A stretch of DNA of 64,000 bases from an uncultured Bacilli bacterium. GTDB lineage: Bacteria; Bacillota_I; Bacilli_A; RF39; UBA660. Made by a program: the position numbers and the translations under genes. Within the stretch, counting starts at the first letter, position 1, and each line of letters opens with the position of its first letter. The notes beneath the pieces were generated by a model that saw nothing but the letters and a program-made list of their open reading frames with translations, made no database searches and was not told where the DNA came from. The DNA lies in the NCBI GenBank assembly GCA_934153675.1, contig CAKPFG010000002.1, positions 62,001 through 126,000 of the forward strand, read 5' to 3'. This document shows, one piece after another, positions 7,189 through 14,410 of this stretch.

Positions 7189-8092
7189 TGTTTAATGATA
7201 CTACTTTAGCTGCTGATAGCACATCATTCTTTAATTCATCTGATTCAGGATGTTTAACTAATTGGGCTAGAAAATAAACCATGTCATATATTCCTAATCT
7301 TTCATATAAATTTGGAGTATTAATCAATTCCGGATAAAAATGACTAACATATGACATTATATTCAAATACTGACTAACATCTGTATAATCTTCTGTTTCT
7401 TCACTAGCAAATTTCCATGGTTTCCTTATCATTCTATAAAATATATCCAATTCAAAATCTCTTGGTGCATACATTGATCTTTCAAAATCGATTATTTTTA
7501 TTTTTCCATTGTCTACAAATATATTATCAAAGTGAAGATCATTATGTACTAATACAAATTCATCAGATTCAAGATACTTATCAAAATCAGAATATGCTTG
7601 TTCTAATAATTTTTGTTCCTCCTCATTGAAAATATTTAATTTTTTTTCTTTTGCATATAAGGGATTAAATTCTTTTTTCATATATTCAGACCAGTTATAT
7701 CTCTCACCTCTAATGCTATGCATTTTTTTCATGGCATCACATAATTGTCTTATTATATCCTCTCTTTGTTCTTCTGTATAAGTATGCCAAACATTATATA
7801 ACGAAACTCCATTTACTTTTTCAAGAATTTCATAAAAATAAGGAACATCTACCTTATCTGTATTTGAATAGTATAACTTAGGTATTAAACTATTATCTTT
7901 ATTGGAATTGTAAAATGCAATTTCTTTTTTAAATTCTTCTTCATTATCAACATCAGTGCATACTTTGACTATGTAAGAATCATTTACCCTGTATAAAGTA
8001 TTTGTAAATCCAACATTTATTTTTTCAACTCTTGGATTTGTTCCAAATAATAATTCATTGTTTTTTATTATTAAATTTATAATTTTATCCAT
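7169..8092 (-). CDS. Aminoglycoside phosphotransferase (APH)/choline-kinase-like protein
   Basis: A 307-residue protein of the APH kinase fold. The N-lobe has FTNTLYRVNDSYIVKVC, with the ATP-binding Lys in YIVKV. LVHNDLHFDNIFV is the Brenner catalytic loop (H-N-D-x4-N), and KIKIIDFERSMYAP holds the metal-binding Asp of the IDFE motif. The ATG at 8092 is chosen over an upstream in-frame start because AAGGAAGTGAT precedes it. It has its own extended -10 promoter (TGATATAAT) and overlaps the HEPN-like gene downstream. Substrate unknown: small-molecule resistance kinase, or a partner that modifies or neutralises the HEPN protein. Confidence 0.75.
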   Translation of the reverse strand: MDKIINLIIKNNELLFGTNPRVEKINVGFTNTLYRVNDSYIVKVCTDVDNEEEFKKEIAFYNSNKDNSLIPKLYYSNTDKVDVPYFYEILEKVNGVSLYNVWHTYTEEQREDIIRQLCDAMKKMHSIRGERYNWSEYMKKEFNPLYAKEKKLNIFNEEEQKLLEQAYSDFDKYLESDEFVLVHNDLHFDNIFVDNGKIKIIDFERSMYAPRDFELDIFYRMIRKPWKFASEETEDYTDVSQYLNIMSYVSHFYPELINTPNLYERLGIYDMVYFLAQLVKHPESDELKNDVLSAAKVVSLNNDKKLL

Positions 8093-8158
8093 AATTATCA
8101 CTTCCTTTTTAATTATATCATACACACCTCATTTTAAGGCTAATCGGGGCAAAAAAAC

Positions 8159-8177
8159 GTATCTAAAACGTATCTAA
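8159..8177. repeat. GTATCTAA repeat pair, right end of the HEPN/kinase cassette
   Basis: GTATCTAA at 8159-8166 and 8170-8177, an 11-base period, both within longer CGTATCTAA units. Direct orientation with the pair at 6156-6175. Confidence 0.5.
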
Positions 8178-8222
8178 GCGCCTTTTTTGAGGTAAAATTG
8201 CCTAAAAATTGTAAGTAGCAAA

Positions 8223-8262
8223 AAGCTCGCAAGCCCTTTATTTATAAGGCTTTACGAGCTTA
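8223..8262 (-). terminator. Terminator behind SEC-C relic 3
   Basis: Nested stem AAGCTCG with AAGCC against GGCTT with CGAGCTT, T-rich on the minus strand side, starting at the stop codon of the relic. Confidence 0.65.
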
Positions 8263-8304
8263 TTTTCCGCAACACTGTTTATACTTGCGTCCACTGCCAC
8301 ATGT
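8260..8304 (-). repeat. SEC-C relic 3: duplicated secA 3' end
   Basis: The minus strand encodes TCGSGRKYKQCCGK and a TAA; the frame just upstream is closed by TGA. It shares an AATACTAGA stretch upstream with relic 1, so relics 1 and 3 come from related sources. It bounds the HEPN/kinase cassette on the right. Confidence 0.65.
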
Positions 8305-8440
8305 TCATCCTTTTCTAGTATTATTTGTACTATTTTTACTATGTGTTTTCTTCTCAATGAACACAAAATGCACACAATGTATCCATTCGTTCTCAAGATT
8401 AATTAATTTGAGTATATAAATAATATATACTGCTGACTAA

Positions 8441-8503
8441 ATTATACTATAAAAAATAGTTAATTGAATAATTTAATCAATTAACTATTTTTTATAGTAT
8501 AAT
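8441..8503. repeat. Perfect 27-bp inverted repeat upstream of a membrane-protein gene
   Basis: Arms at 8441-8467 and 8477-8503 are exact reverse complements around a 9-base AT loop. The right arm ends in TATAGTATAAT, a possible -10 element, 18 bases before the start codon at 8521. It could be an operator, a cruciform-forming site or a mobile-element end. Confidence 0.7.
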
Positions 8504-8520
8504 ATTAGTGGTGAGCTATT

Positions 8521-9222
8521 ATGTTAAACTTTTCAAAGAAATATATTGTTGTTATCATATTGAGCATAATTATTTTTCTTACATTATATTTTTGTTGGAT
8601 ATTTTTGTTAAAAAAAGAATATAACTACAAAAATGGAGAAATTGGAATTTATCAATATAATGATAAAATAAAAGTATCTGAGTTGGATTCTTTCTTTTTG
8701 GATTCTTTAATTGTAAATAATAATTATTTATCTTTTTATGATGATGCAATTATTCAAATAAATAAAAATGATTTTCGTAAGCGAGTTATTGGAGAAGTAT
8801 CAGTATTTGCTAAATATGATACTATAGAAAATTTAGTTCAATTTTTAAAGGAAAATGGAGTAGAAATTCAATCTAATCTAATATTAGAAAATCGAAGGAT
8901 AATTATATATAGTAATGAGAAAACAGTGTGTATTTTATTTTTTGAATCTGAAAATAAGGTTAGATTAAATTTTAGAACAGAATTACCTTATGAAATATCT
9001 AATATGTACACTAGTGATGATGAATTTGAAAACTATTATTTAAAAATAAATGAAAAAACTCACTCATCAATAAAAGAACAATTAAAATATAATTTTATAA
9101 AGATAGCCATTGTAATAGTTTGCTTTAATTTGATTTGTTTGATATTTCTTACATTAAAAAAATTAATAATAATAAAGTGTAAAAAAAGCTCAGTTTCAAA
9201 ACTAAATTCCACTTCTACTTAA
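8521..9222 (+). CDS. Small two-span membrane protein, unknown function
   Basis: A 233-residue protein with a hydrophobic segment at residues 9-30 (IVVIILSIIIFLTLYFCWIFLL), a mostly polar middle of about 160 residues, and a second membrane segment near residues 195-217 followed by a Lys/Ser-rich tail. This predicts an N-in topology with an extracytoplasmic middle domain. No family recognised. GGTGAG precedes the ATG. It is the only plus-strand gene in the secA-3' array and is bracketed by a 27-bp palindrome and a terminator, so it looks like separate cargo. Confidence 0.6.
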   Translation: MLNFSKKYIVVIILSIIIFLTLYFCWIFLLKKEYNYKNGEIGIYQYNDKIKVSELDSFFLDSLIVNNNYLSFYDDAIIQINKNDFRKRVIGEVSVFAKYDTIENLVQFLKENGVEIQSNLILENRRIIIYSNEKTVCILFFESENKVRLNFRTELPYEISNMYTSDDEFENYYLKINEKTHSSIKEQLKYNFIKIAIVIVCFNLICLIFLTLKKLIIIKCKKSSVSKLNSTST

Positions 9223-9243
9223 ATTAGGGTGGAATTTAGTTTT
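9198..9243 (+). terminator. Terminator of the membrane-protein gene
   Basis: Perfect 15-bp stem AAAACTAAATTCCAC (9198-9212) / GTGGAATTTAGTTTT (9229-9243), overlapping the 3' end of the gene at 8521-9222. Confidence 0.7.
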
Positions 9244-9341
9244 ACAGCACAGCAGTTATTTAAAAAATTTCACTTTGTCCGTTGACTGTCCTAAAAAAAT
9301 GTCCTAACATGGTATTATAGAGAAATTGTAGAGAGAAATAA

Positions 9342-9370
9342 ATAGACATAATTTCGTGTCTATTTTTTTT
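9342..9370 (+). terminator. Short terminator-like hairpin
   Basis: ATAGACA (9342-9348) / TGTCTAT (9357-9363) followed by T to 9370. A pair of TGTCCTAA-like repeats lies just before it (9287-9308). Confidence 0.5.
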
Positions 9371-9620
9371 GTTTATAAAGAAAGGGGATGAGAGCTAATT
9401 TTAAAATATTTTTAAGTATTACCAATTTATGACATGTATTAAGAAAAAATCTTTTACCTGTATTCATATATTCATTAAATGATTTCATCCCAGCAACATA
9501 AGCATCCTGTTTTGTCTTGAAACCTGATTTGTTAATAAATTTTCTAACTCCCCTTTGTGGAGCTATTTCAAATCTATATTGATATAAATTCCCTCCTTTT
9601 GTTACATTCACTTTTCCCAT
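9360..9620 (-). pseudogene. Truncated tyrosine integrase (Arm domain only)
   Basis: Residues 1-58 (GKVNVTKGGNLYQYRFE, NKSGFKTKQDAYVAGMKSFNEYMNTGK) are the N-terminal Arm DNA-binding domain of a tyrosine integrase. After TGKRFF the frame becomes unrelated and stops, so the core-binding and catalytic domains have been deleted. The start at 9620 has GGAGG 5 bases upstream and is preferred over a GTG at 9632. It is the fragment nearest to secA, as expected for the last element to integrate at the secA 3' end. Confidence 0.75.
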
Positions 9621-9854
9621 AACTTCCTCCACTAAATTTCTTTAGAGAACGAAAAAATCAGCACGAATGCTGATTATTGTGAATTTGTGTTCATTGAAAA
9701 ATTCCTTGTTTTATAAGGTTTAAATCAATTGTGTGCATTAATTTTTTATTTTACGCACACAAATTGCACACAAGTGTGCGTTTTGAGCTGTTTTTTGTCT
9801 ATCTTTTTGACTTTTTTTACTGCTGTATTACTGCACAACCCCTTATAAATCAAC
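9621..9854. other. Intergenic region with inverted repeats next to the secA 3' end
   Basis: No gene. AATCAGCA/TGCTGATT (9656-9675) is a hairpin with a minus-strand T run. GTGTTCATTGA (9689-9699) is an inverted copy of TCAATGAACAC near 8354. ACGCACAC/GTGTGCGT (9753-9760 / 9774-9781) surrounds a TGCACACAA motif that also occurs near 8370. These inverted motifs bracket the module 8304-9854 and may be its arm sites. No clear terminator directly follows secA. Confidence 0.5.
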
Positions 9855-12344
9855 TTATTTACCACAACATTGTTTATATTTTTTCCCTGAGCCGCAAGGG
9901 CAAAGTTCATTACGTCCTATTTTATTTACCCTTTTTGGAGTATTTTTCTTAACAGTATTTTTATCCTCATTTGTATTAATTTTATCAGATACTTGTTTTC
10001 TCTCTATGTTTTGTCTTACTTCAGCTTTTAATAAATATGTTGTTATCTGGGCATCTATTTTAATAAGTAATTTTTCAAATAACTGATATCCTTCATTTTT
10101 ATATTCTCTTAGAGGATCATTTTGAGCGTAACCTCTTAAATATATACCTTCTCTTAAATGAGACATAGTATTAATATGTTCCATCCAGTATGTATCAATA
10201 ACCCTTAGTGATATTGCTTTTTCAAACTCATCTTTAATCTCTTCTGGTACTTTATTTAATTTTTCCTCATACTCTAATTTTAATTTATTATAAATGTAGT
10301 CAGACATATCATCAATATTCATGTTAAATACTTCATCAATAGATATTTTATCTTTTAATACATCATTTATTGCTTCTAACATTTCTGATACATCATTTCT
10401 ATTTACATTTTCCATACTGATATGTGCATCTATAGAATCGTCAATATAATTATGAATAGAATTTAATATTTCATCATGAATGGAATTATTATCTAAAATG
10501 CTATTTCTTTTTTTATAAATAATTGTTCGTTGTTCATTCAAAACATTATCATATTCCAATAATGTTTTTCTAGTATCAAAGTTATTACCCTCAACTCTCT
10601 TTTGGGCAGATTCTAATGAATTTGATAACATTTTATTTCTAATTGACATATCATCATTAAAACCTATTCTTTGTAACATAACTTTGGCTCTATCGGTACC
10701 AAATCTTACCATTAAGTCATCTTCAAATGATACACAAAATTGACTAAAGCCTGGATCTCCTTGACGCCCTGAACGTCCTCTTAACTGATTATCAATACGC
10801 CTTGATTCATGTCTTTCAGTACCTATAACACACAATCCACCCAATGCTCTTGTTTCTTCTGTCAACTTAATATCAGTTCCACGACCGGCCATATTTGTAG
10901 CAATTGTTACAGCACCTTTTTGTCCTGCATTTGCAATTATTTCTGCCTCACGGGCATTATTTTTAGCATTCAATACCTCATGGGGAATATGTTCACGTTT
11001 TAATTTGTCACTTAAAAGTTCACTTGTTTCTACTGCTACAGTACCTACTAAAATTGGTTGACCCTTAGAATATCTTTCTTTAATCTCATTAATAATGGCT
11101 TTATATTTACCTTCTTTCGTTGCAAATAATAAATCTCCATAGTCTTTTCTAATTATTGGTTTATTTGTTGGTATTGTAATAACATACATATTATATATTT
11201 CTCTAAATTCTTCTTCTTCTGTTTTAGCAGTACCTGTCATTCCCGATAATTTTTTATACATTCTAAACAAATTTTGAAAAGTAATAGTTGCTAAGGTTTT
11301 AGTTTCTTCATTAATAGTAACACCTTCCTTAGCTTCAATAGCTTGGTGTAATCCATCTGAAAAACTGCGCCCTTGCATCAATCTACCAGTAAATTGATCT
11401 ACTATAACAATTTTATCATCACTTACGACATAATCTACATCCTTTTTCATTCCAAAATTAGCTTTTAATGCTTGATTGATAAAATGAACTAATGTAGTAT
11501 TTTCAATATCATATAAGTTTTCTAATTTAAAATGCTTTTCAGCTTTTTTTATACCCTCATCATCTAATGATACAGCCTTCGTTTTTTCATCATATATATA
11601 ACCATTATTTTCTTTTAATGACTTAGCAAATTTATCTGCCTGTATATATAAATTAGCAGATTTCATAGCGCCACCCGAAATAATTAATGGAGTTCTAGCC
11701 TCATCTATCAATACTGAATCTACTTCATCTATAATAGCAAAATTAAGTGGTCTTTGAACTCTATCATCCTTTTTGATTACCATATTATCTCTAAGATAAT
11801 CAAAACCTATTTCATTATTGGTTGAATATAAAATATCACAATTATAAGCCTCTCTTTTTTCAGCAGAACTTAAATTTCTATAATTTACACCAACTGTAAG
11901 ACCTAAATATTTATATATTTCTCCCATCCATTCTGCATCACGACCAGCTAAGTATTCATTAACGGTAATAATGTGAACACCATTACCAGTTAAAGCATTC
12001 AAATAAGCAGGCAAAGTTGATGTTAATGTCTTTCCCTCTCCAGTTTTCATTTCTGCAATATTACCATAATGAATTGCAAGTCCACCAACCAACTGAACAA
12101 AGAATGGTTTTTCTTTTAAAACTCTATATGCAGCTTCTCTAACTGTTGCAAATGCTTCAATCTTAATATCTTCTAATGTTTCACCATTTTTTAATCTTTC
12201 CTTAAATTCAGCTGTTTTATTTTTTAGTTGCGAATCAGTTAAATTGGAATATTCTTCATCTAATAATTCAACTTTTTCAGCAATCTTTTTAAATTTTTCT
12301 AGTTCTTTATATTCATGATCAAATATACGTTTTAAAAATTTCAT
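9855..12344 (-). CDS. secA: Preprotein translocase ATPase SecA
   Basis: The 829-residue motor ATPase pushes unfolded preproteins through SecYEG at the membrane. Visible features: Walker A MKTGEGKTLT near residue 100, the DEVDS Walker B box, a second helicase motor (ATNMAGRGTDI, QLRGRSGRQGDPG), the helical wing and scaffold, and the C-terminal zinc-binding SEC-C motif ELCPCGSGKKYKQCCGK. Length and domains are complete. The ATG follows AAGGAGATAG. It is the likely target of the integrations seen downstream: its last codons recur at 8260, 6009 and 334. Confidence 0.98.
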   Translation of the reverse strand: MKFLKRIFDHEYKELEKFKKIAEKVELLDEEYSNLTDSQLKNKTAEFKERLKNGETLEDIKIEAFATVREAAYRVLKEKPFFVQLVGGLAIHYGNIAEMKTGEGKTLTSTLPAYLNALTGNGVHIITVNEYLAGRDAEWMGEIYKYLGLTVGVNYRNLSSAEKREAYNCDILYSTNNEIGFDYLRDNMVIKKDDRVQRPLNFAIIDEVDSVLIDEARTPLIISGGAMKSANLYIQADKFAKSLKENNGYIYDEKTKAVSLDDEGIKKAEKHFKLENLYDIENTTLVHFINQALKANFGMKKDVDYVVSDDKIVIVDQFTGRLMQGRSFSDGLHQAIEAKEGVTINEETKTLATITFQNLFRMYKKLSGMTGTAKTEEEEFREIYNMYVITIPTNKPIIRKDYGDLLFATKEGKYKAIINEIKERYSKGQPILVGTVAVETSELLSDKLKREHIPHEVLNAKNNAREAEIIANAGQKGAVTIATNMAGRGTDIKLTEETRALGGLCVIGTERHESRRIDNQLRGRSGRQGDPGFSQFCVSFEDDLMVRFGTDRAKVMLQRIGFNDDMSIRNKMLSNSLESAQKRVEGNNFDTRKTLLEYDNVLNEQRTIIYKKRNSILDNNSIHDEILNSIHNYIDDSIDAHISMENVNRNDVSEMLEAINDVLKDKISIDEVFNMNIDDMSDYIYNKLKLEYEEKLNKVPEEIKDEFEKAISLRVIDTYWMEHINTMSHLREGIYLRGYAQNDPLREYKNEGYQLFEKLLIKIDAQITTYLLKAEVRQNIERKQVSDKINTNEDKNTVKKNTPKRVNKIGRNELCPCGSGKKYKQCCGK

Positions 12345-12427
12345 ATATCTATCTCCTTTACATATATTATTCTAGCAGAAAAAAATAAAAATTCATAGTA
12401 ATTTTCAAAAAAAAGACTTGTTATAGT

Positions 12428-12952
12428 CTATTTTGTTTCTAATAATCCATAATTTCCATCTTTTCTTTTATATATAACATTAATACTTCCATCTTCAGTT
12501 TTATAAACAAAGAAATCATGATCTAATAATTCCATTTGTAGTAAAGCTTCCTCTTCATTCATTGGTTTCATATCAATTGTTTTTCTTTTAACAATATTTA
12601 AATCATTTTCATTTAATTCTTCTTCTGGAATATTAAAATCCTTTATTGACTCTTTAGAAATTTTCTTGCGAATTTTAGTTTTATTCTTTCTTATTTGTCT
12701 TTCAATTTTATCAGTTACTAAATCAATTGAAGCATATAAATCTTTATTTTCTTCCTCACCTCTTAATATTAATCCATGAGTATTTATTGTAACTTCAACG
12801 CTCTGCAATTTCCCATTTATTTTCAATAATACATTAGCAGAAATATTATCTGGATTTGAAAAATATTTGTTAAGTCTTCCTAACTTTTCTTCAATATAAG
12901 CCTTAATGGCATCAGTTACTTCTAACTTTTTTCCTCTAATATTAAATTGCAT
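12428..12952 (-). CDS. hpf: Long-form ribosome hibernation promoting factor
   Basis: A 174-residue protein of the long HPF type that dimerises 70S ribosomes into inactive 100S particles in stationary phase or stress. Residues 1-100 are the S30AE/YfiA domain (MQFNIRGKKLEVTDAIKAYI). The C-terminal domain contains VKRKTIDMKPMNEEEALLQM and HDFFVYKTEDGSINVIYKRKDGNYGLL, which mediates dimerisation. The ATG at 12952 is used because MQFNIRGK is the family start and AGAGGA precedes it. It has its own consensus promoter and lies directly upstream of secA, as in many Bacillota. Confidence 0.95.
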   Translation of the reverse strand: MQFNIRGKKLEVTDAIKAYIEEKLGRLNKYFSNPDNISANVLLKINGKLQSVEVTINTHGLILRGEEENKDLYASIDLVTDKIERQIRKNKTKIRKKISKESIKDFNIPEEELNENDLNIVKRKTIDMKPMNEEEALLQMELLDHDFFVYKTEDGSINVIYKRKDGNYGLLETK

Positions 12953-12976
12953 ATTATAACCATCCTCTCTACTATA

Positions 12977-13005
12977 ATTATAGCATTCTAAATTATTTAG
13001 TTCAA
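12977..13005 (-). promoter_or_regulatory. Promoter of hpf
   Basis: TTGAAC (13000-13005), 17-base spacer, TATAAT (12977-12982) on the minus strand. Confidence 0.75.
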
Positions 13006-13047
13006 GTCTTTTAACAAACAGAATTACTTTTTTCAATTTATTATCAC

Positions 13048-13073
13048 AAAAAAAATGACCTTTAAGTCATTTC
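13048..13073 (-). terminator. Terminator of the cold-shock gene
   Basis: AAATGAC (13053-13059) / GTCATTT (13066-13072) followed by a long T run on the minus strand. Confidence 0.75.
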
Positions 13074-13098
13074 AAAAGATAATGGCACCCTTACTTAA

Positions 13099-13314
13099 TT
13101 AAACAAGTGCGTCTTTAAGTTCAATAACATTTTTAGCTTGCAAACCTTTGTCAGTTCTAACAAGATCAAATTTAACATATTGTCCTTCAACAAGTGTTTT
13201 ATAACCTTCTGACAAAATAGCTGAATAGTGAACAAAAATATCTTCTTGATCATTATACTCAATAAAGCCGAAACCTTTATCATTGTTGAACCATTTTACT
13301 TTACCAGTAATCAT
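13099..13314 (-). CDS. cspA: Cold-shock protein, CspA family
   Basis: A 71-residue single-stranded nucleic-acid-binding beta barrel that acts as an RNA chaperone. RNP1 (KGFGFIEY) and RNP2 (DIFVHYSAI) are both present in the order expected for CspA/CspB. The ATG at 13314 has GGGAG 7 bases upstream; a GTG one codon earlier is less likely. It is monocistronic with a strong terminator. The 300 bases upstream (13315-13617) hold its promoter region and that of agrB. Confidence 0.93.
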   Translation of the reverse strand: MITGKVKWFNNDKGFGFIEYNDQEDIFVHYSAILSEGYKTLVEGQYVKFDLVRTDKGLQAKNVIELKDALV

Positions 13315-13442
13315 CACACATCTCCCTTCTAGTAATCTCTTACAATATCAGTATAACATAAAATATTAAACTGATAGTAAGTTTTCAATCAACAAATTTT
13401 GACATCTTTTAACTGAAAACAAATAAATTATACACTATTCAT

Positions 13443-13608
13443 ATGTTTTTTGCACTATGTTTTGCATAAAACAGATATAATTAAGTTTTAAATGTTAAAA
13501 ATTATAACTTTTTCTATTAATTTATATACTTAATACATATTATTTCTAATTTAATAATTTTTTTATTGATTTGTTTTGCATTTTTAATTATAATGCAAGC
13601 AAATAGGA
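13443..13608 (+). promoter_or_regulatory. agrB promoter region with TGTTTTGCA repeats
   Basis: TTGATT, a 17-base spacer and TATAAT lie about 25 bases before the agrB ribosome binding site. Upstream there is a tandem ATGTTTTTTGCAC (13443-13455) and ATGTTTTGCAT (13457-13467), and a further TGTTTTGCA (13572-13580) lies within the promoter spacer. AgrA-type LytTR regulators bind short direct repeats upstream of agr promoters, so these are operator candidates. The motif does not match the known staphylococcal AgrA box. Confidence 0.4.
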
Positions 13609-13617
13609 GTAAGTAGT

Positions 13618-14223
13618 ATGCAAAAAATTATTATAAATCATTGGATGAATTTAATAACAAAATATAATTCATATGATGACATCAAATTAGAACAAATCAA
13701 ATATGGATTAACTGGTTTATATATGACTATATCTAAAGCTATAATAATATTTATAATTTCATTGTTATTAAATGTTGTTAAAGAGTCAATTATATTACTC
13801 TTATGCTTTAATGCAATAAGAGTAACATCATTTGGTATCCATGCAAAAAAAAGTTGGATATGTCTAGTTACATCAATTATTTTATTTATTGGAATACCAT
13901 TAATAATTAAAAATATATATTTAAATTTTACACTAAAATTAATAATAGGCTGTATCAATATTATATTTATCTATAAATATAGTCCAGCTGATACAAAAAA
14001 AAGACCTATTGTCAATAAAAAAAGAAGATATATATATAAATATATATCTACAATAACTGCAACAATATTTGTATTATTAAGTTTAATTATTAAAAATAAT
14101 TACTTAATAAATAGTTTGATATTTTCTTTAATCATACAAAATATATTAATATCACCATTTACATATAAAATATGTAATGAGCCGTATAATAATTATGTTA
14201 ATTATATAAAAAATAAAATTTAG
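13618..14223 (+). CDS. agrB: AgrB-type pheromone-processing membrane peptidase
   Basis: A 201-residue integral membrane Cys protease of the AgrB family that trims AgrD at its C-terminal side and forms the thiolactone. The catalytic pair is visible in SFGIHAKKSWICL (His and Cys, six residues between), equivalent to His77/Cys84 of staphylococcal AgrB. Several hydrophobic spans follow, with KKRPIVNKKRR as a cytoplasmic basic loop. The ATG follows TAGGAG. agrD starts 49 bases downstream on the same strand. Confidence 0.92.
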   Translation: MQKIIINHWMNLITKYNSYDDIKLEQIKYGLTGLYMTISKAIIIFIISLLLNVVKESIILLLCFNAIRVTSFGIHAKKSWICLVTSIILFIGIPLIIKNIYLNFTLKLIIGCINIIFIYKYSPADTKKRPIVNKKRRYIYKYISTITATIFVLLSLIIKNNYLINSLIFSLIIQNILISPFTYKICNEPYNNYVNYIKNKI

Positions 14224-14272
14224 TATTTAATATTATTAAATTTTCGAGTATATAGAAGGAGGAGTAGTAATT

Positions 14273-14392
14273 ATGGGATTTTTAGCAAATTTATTAGCAA
14301 CTATCGGTATTGGTAGTGCATCTACTGGAAGTCAAGCTTGTGTTTTATTCTTTGTTGACGAGCCTGAATGTCCAGAATCATTAATTAAATAA
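14273..14392 (+). CDS. agrD: AgrD autoinducing-peptide precursor
   Basis: A 39-residue peptide with an excellent AAGGAGG site. It has the three AgrD parts: an N-terminal amphipathic helix (MGFLANLLATIGIGSAS), a core TGSQACVLFF, and an acidic C-terminal recognition tail (VDEPECPESLIK, compare DEVEVPKELTQ in S. aureus). The expected mature signal is a thiolactone from the Cys of CVLFF to the terminal Phe, a five-residue ring with a short N-terminal tail. A second Cys in the tail is unusual but lies in the removed part. Position right after agrB supports the call. Confidence 0.9.
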   Translation: MGFLANLLATIGIGSASTGSQACVLFFVDEPECPESLIK

Positions 14393-14410
14393 GTCTAACT
14401 TGACTTATTT
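14387..14410 (+). terminator. Terminator between convergent agrD and agrC
   Basis: Stem AAATAAGTC (14387-14395) / GACTTATTT (14402-14410) with T on the plus strand, overlapping the 3' ends of both agrD and agrC. It may serve both directions. Confidence 0.7.
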
